23,779 bases of DNA from a virus, in the IMG/VR virus record IMGVR_UViG_3300043465_000415, positions 1 through 23,779 of that record. The stretch is one strand, 5' to 3'. The notes under the pieces were generated by a model, which saw nothing but the letters and a program-made list of their open reading frames with translations, did not search any database and was not told the DNA's origin. Below, in pieces: positions 21,929-23,779 of the stretch. The translations under genes and the position numbers were made by a program. Position 1 is the first letter of the stretch, and the number at the start of each line of letters is the position of its first letter.

Positions 21929-22146
21929 TACCGATCTGCCTTGTTGTCCAGCTTGTCTTCAATCCGGCGGAGGTGCATCATAACCTCGTCGAACTTCTTG
22001 TCGATGCTGTTGAATTTCTCGTCGCCGAACTCCAGCTTCGTCTCAAGAATTGCAAGACGATTGCTTAACTGCGTCCACACACCAATGATGGCGAAGATGC
22101 CCGCAACGACGGTGAGAAGCGTGTCGATGCCGAACGACATGTCCAT
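21928..22146 (-). CDS. membrane-anchored coiled-coil protein beside the lysis genes (72 aa)
   Basis: ATG 22146 is preferred over 22188: it overlaps the upstream stop as TAATG and has AAGGGAC ahead. Residues about 3-22 are hydrophobic (MSFGIDTLLTVVAGIFAIIGV). A heptad-like region of charged residues then runs to the end (LETKLEFGDEKFNSIDKKFDEVMMHLRRIEDKLDNK), predicting a coiled coil. It could be a lysis accessory (antiholin or XhlA-like in role, not proven) or a membrane-tethered virion component. Confidence 0.6.
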   Translation of the reverse strand: MDMSFGIDTLLTVVAGIFAIIGVWTQLSNRLAILETKLEFGDEKFNSIDKKFDEVMMHLRRIEDKLDNKADR

Positions 22147-22493
22147 TAGATAGTCCCTTCTACCCAAGCCAATGTGGCTTCGTCCCAAGTGTATACCTTA
22201 CCGTCGTCTGGGCATGGTGTTGGTGCGTCCCAAAGGCAGGTGTCTTCGTTGAGTGTCCACGACGCGAAAGGCTGTGGCGCGTAAAAAGCATCGCGCTCTG
22301 CGTCGTATGTATCACCAACGCCCGCGTAGTTCTTACGTAGCGGTTGGCCGTTTGGATGTTGGCCACCGTAGGTATTGTACGATGTCTGCACAAAAAGCGA
22401 TGGGTCGCCAAACGCGCCCGTGTCAATAACATCCTGTTCGATAACCAGAACTTCGGTGACGATGCCGTCGATAACTTTTGCAAAGTGGCTCAT
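22146..22493 (-). CDS. small phage protein of unknown function, Trp-rich C-terminus (115 aa)
   Basis: It begins MSHFAKVIDGIVTEVLVIEQ, a strand-rich start, and later shows SYNTYGGQHPNGQP, FASWTLNEDTCLWDAPTP and VYTWDEATLAWVEG. Proteins of this look are common next to tail fibre genes of aquatic phages (from memory). The ATG overlaps the stop of the Gly-rich gene as ATGA. The Trp/Tyr/Asp-rich pattern suggests a small virion or fibre-associated domain. No enzyme motif is seen. Confidence 0.65.
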   Translation of the reverse strand: MSHFAKVIDGIVTEVLVIEQDVIDTGAFGDPSLFVQTSYNTYGGQHPNGQPLRKNYAGVGDTYDAERDAFYAPQPFASWTLNEDTCLWDAPTPCPDDGKVYTWDEATLAWVEGTI

Positions 22494-23311
22494 GCTGTGT
22501 AACTTCCAGATGAGTTGAATTGGAGAATTGTGTTTGCGCCGCTAGTCGTAACCGTTGGCGAACCGGTGGTTGTGCCGCTGTAGTCGGCTGTTGGGATCGA
22601 AAGGATGACTACGCCAGAACCACCAGCGCCACCAGTTACGGACATACCGCCACCACCACCACCGCCAGTGTTAGCAGTGCCGGAAACGCCTGTATTAATA
22701 GTGCCGTCACCGCCGCCACCTGCCCCGCCGGTTCCGGGGGTTCCGCCTTGAGAGCCGCCACCGCCACCGCCTGCGCGTGTAACTGAAGTTCCTGTAATAG
22801 ATGACGCAGCGCCAGCGCCGCCGTTACCCGCAACACCGCCCCCCGCAGCACCCCCGACGGCACTTTTGCCACCGCCGCCGCCGCCATGACTAGCGAAGAG
22901 TTCGCCAAGACCGCCAGCAAAACCTTCGCCTGACACGCCAGTACCCGCCACCTCCGTGCCAGAGGTCGAGCCGCCAGTACCGCCACCAGAACCGCCGTTT
23001 GAACCGTTCTTTGGAGAGTTGCCGCCGCCGCCGCCGCCGCCAGTAGGCGCTATGGAGTTAAAAGATGAACTAGAACCGCTTGATCCGCGCCCGCCAGTTC
23101 CGGTTGCCGCACCGCCAGCGCCAACCGTGATAGTATATGTCGTGCCCGGTGTTAAAGTTGATGTGCCTGCGAGATAGCCACCCGCACCACCACCACCCCC
23201 ACCAGAGCCGCCACTACCACCGGCTCCGCCCCCTGCGATGACGAGATAACTGGAAGAGTAAGGCGCTTTGCTGCTACCCATCCCCGCCAAGGCGCACATA
23301 ATGCCAGTCAT
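22490..23311 (-). CDS. glycine-rich repeat protein, likely tail-fibre-associated adhesin (273 aa)
   Basis: ATG 23311 is chosen over the longer frame because it overlaps the tail-fibre stop as TAATG and has AGGA ahead. After a short N-terminus (ALAGMGSSKAPYSSSYLVIAGGGAGG) almost the whole protein is GG/GGGG runs with Ser, Thr and Ala, broken by TLTPGTTYTITVGAGG. This is the Gly-rich pattern of phage fibre or adhesin proteins, in which polyglycine sheets can carry receptor-contact loops. The C-terminus (VVILSIPTADYSGTT ... ILQFNSSGSYTA) is less repetitive. It is probably a fibre tip or receptor-binding partner of the upstream protein. Confidence 0.8.
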   Translation of the reverse strand: MTGIMCALAGMGSSKAPYSSSYLVIAGGGAGGSGGSGGGGGGAGGYLAGTSTLTPGTTYTITVGAGGAATGTGGRGSSGSSSSFNSIAPTGGGGGGGNSPKNGSNGGSGGGTGGSTSGTEVAGTGVSGEGFAGGLGELFASHGGGGGGKSAVGGAAGGGVAGNGGAGAASSITGTSVTRAGGGGGGSQGGTPGTGGAGGGGDGTINTGVSGTANTGGGGGGGMSVTGGAGGSGVVILSIPTADYSGTTTGSPTVTTSGANTILQFNSSGSYTA

Positions 23312-23779
23312 TAAGTTAATCCTGCGCCTGAAATCACCCAAGTTGTAGAAGCAACCTTTACGCAAGTCACAAGGCCGTATTGCGCCAGTGTGCGTGAGCC
23401 TGTGTTGGCTGTTCCAGCTTGGCGCAGTGTGTCTGAGGTTATGGAAATAGTTTGGTTGCTGCCGCTGTTGTTATATAGGGCGATGGCTGTGCCGACAGGG
23501 AACGCGACAGAGGCGTTGGCCGGGATGACCCAGCCGCCAGTCGTGTTAGAAACCTGCTTGCCTGCATCAGACAACGCCAGCGTGTACGCGCCGGTCTGGG
23601 CGTTTTGCGGCAAGCCGCGATAGCCAATGCTATCCGCAGCTATAGTTCCCGTAGCCGTAACGGTAACATCTTGGTCGAGTGCGGTAATGTCAGTATTAGC
23701 GCCAGAGGCTGCTTTGGCGTTAAGCTGCGTCTGGATGGCGGATGTCACGCCATCGAGGTAGCTAAGTTCCGTTGGGCTA
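23311..23779 (-). CDS. C-terminal part of a tail fibre protein, cut by the window edge
   Basis: The frame is open to the right edge; a GTG at 23748 is an internal codon, not the start. The first visible residues include ELSYLDGVTSAIQTQLNAK, a repeated motif seen in many phage tail fibres. A strand-rich Ala/Thr/Gly sequence then leads to VISGAGLT at the end. It lies upstream of the Gly-rich gene in the same operon and is joined to it by TAATG. It would form part of the host-binding fibre. Confidence 0.8.
   Translation of the reverse strand, partial: SPTELSYLDGVTSAIQTQLNAKAASGANTDITALDQDVTVTATGTIAADSIGYRGLPQNAQTGAYTLALSDAGKQVSNTTGGWVIPANASVAFPVGTAIALYNNSGSNQTISITSDTLRQAGTANTGSRTLAQYGLVTCVKVASTTWVISGAGLT

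Noticed and set aside
22636-22986. Alternative minus-strand frame of 116 codons within the Gly-rich gene
   Set aside because: Frame-shifted reading of GC-rich glycine codons gives long Ala/Val frames with no start signals.
1-23779. tRNA genes
   Set aside because: I saw no cloverleaf-like sequence in the few non-coding gaps. A dedicated tRNA search would settle this.

Overview
The window reads as part of a tailed double-stranded DNA phage (or prophage) genome, most likely a podovirus-like phage of a Gram-negative host. Almost every base is coding, genes are mostly joined by ATGA or TAATG stop-start overlaps, and the only long gene-free stretch is 2784-3129. The Gram-negative assignment rests on an overlapping Rz/Rz1-type spanin pair beside an M15-type endolysin. 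The podovirus-like assignment rests on a P22 gp10-like tail protein and a set of large Ala/Gln-rich proteins that resemble internal (ejected) virion proteins. Terminase large subunit, portal and major capsid genes are not in the window, so this is a partial genome, and I cannot name the host genus.

Layout. (1) 1-2783, plus strand: a row of very small genes, a short cytosine-C5-methyltransferase-like protein, a small XRE-type helix-turn-helix protein, a one-helix membrane peptide and a terminase-small-subunit-like protein. (2) 2784-3129: a non-coding region holding a large nested inverted repeat built from CCGTGCAYGG boxes around an AT-rich core. This is the most unusual object in the window. 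(3) 3130-3630, plus strand: an HNH plus AP2-like endonuclease gene, closed by a bidirectional hairpin terminator. (4) 8105 down to 3644, minus strand: a multi-helix-turn-helix protein, several small genes, a prim-pol/SF3 (D5-type) primase-helicase and a DUF3310 protein. (5) 8250-11870, plus strand, diverging from the previous block: family A DNA polymerase with 3'-5' exonuclease, a DUF2800 RecB-like nuclease, and a DUF2815 single-stranded-DNA-binding protein, ending at a second bidirectional hairpin. (6) 23779 down to 11914, minus strand: tail fibre C-terminus, glycine-rich protein, small virion or lysis accessory genes, lysis cassette, tail protein, jelly-roll protein, three putative internal virion proteins, a basic micro-protein, a RuvC-like resolvase and a SNF2-type helicase.

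How it works together. Blocks 4 and 5 encode a nearly self-contained replication module (primase-helicase, polymerase, nuclease, SSB) transcribed outward from a shared 144-base region at 8106-8249, where the multi-HTH protein is a natural candidate regulator. The late block carries tail, lysis and ejection functions and ends with a resolvase and helicase that could process branched DNA before packaging. The repeat element beside the terminase-like gene is a candidate origin, packaging site or operator cluster. Several start codons were moved from the longest reading frame to an internal ATG because of a clear Shine-Dalgarno sequence or a stop-start overlap.
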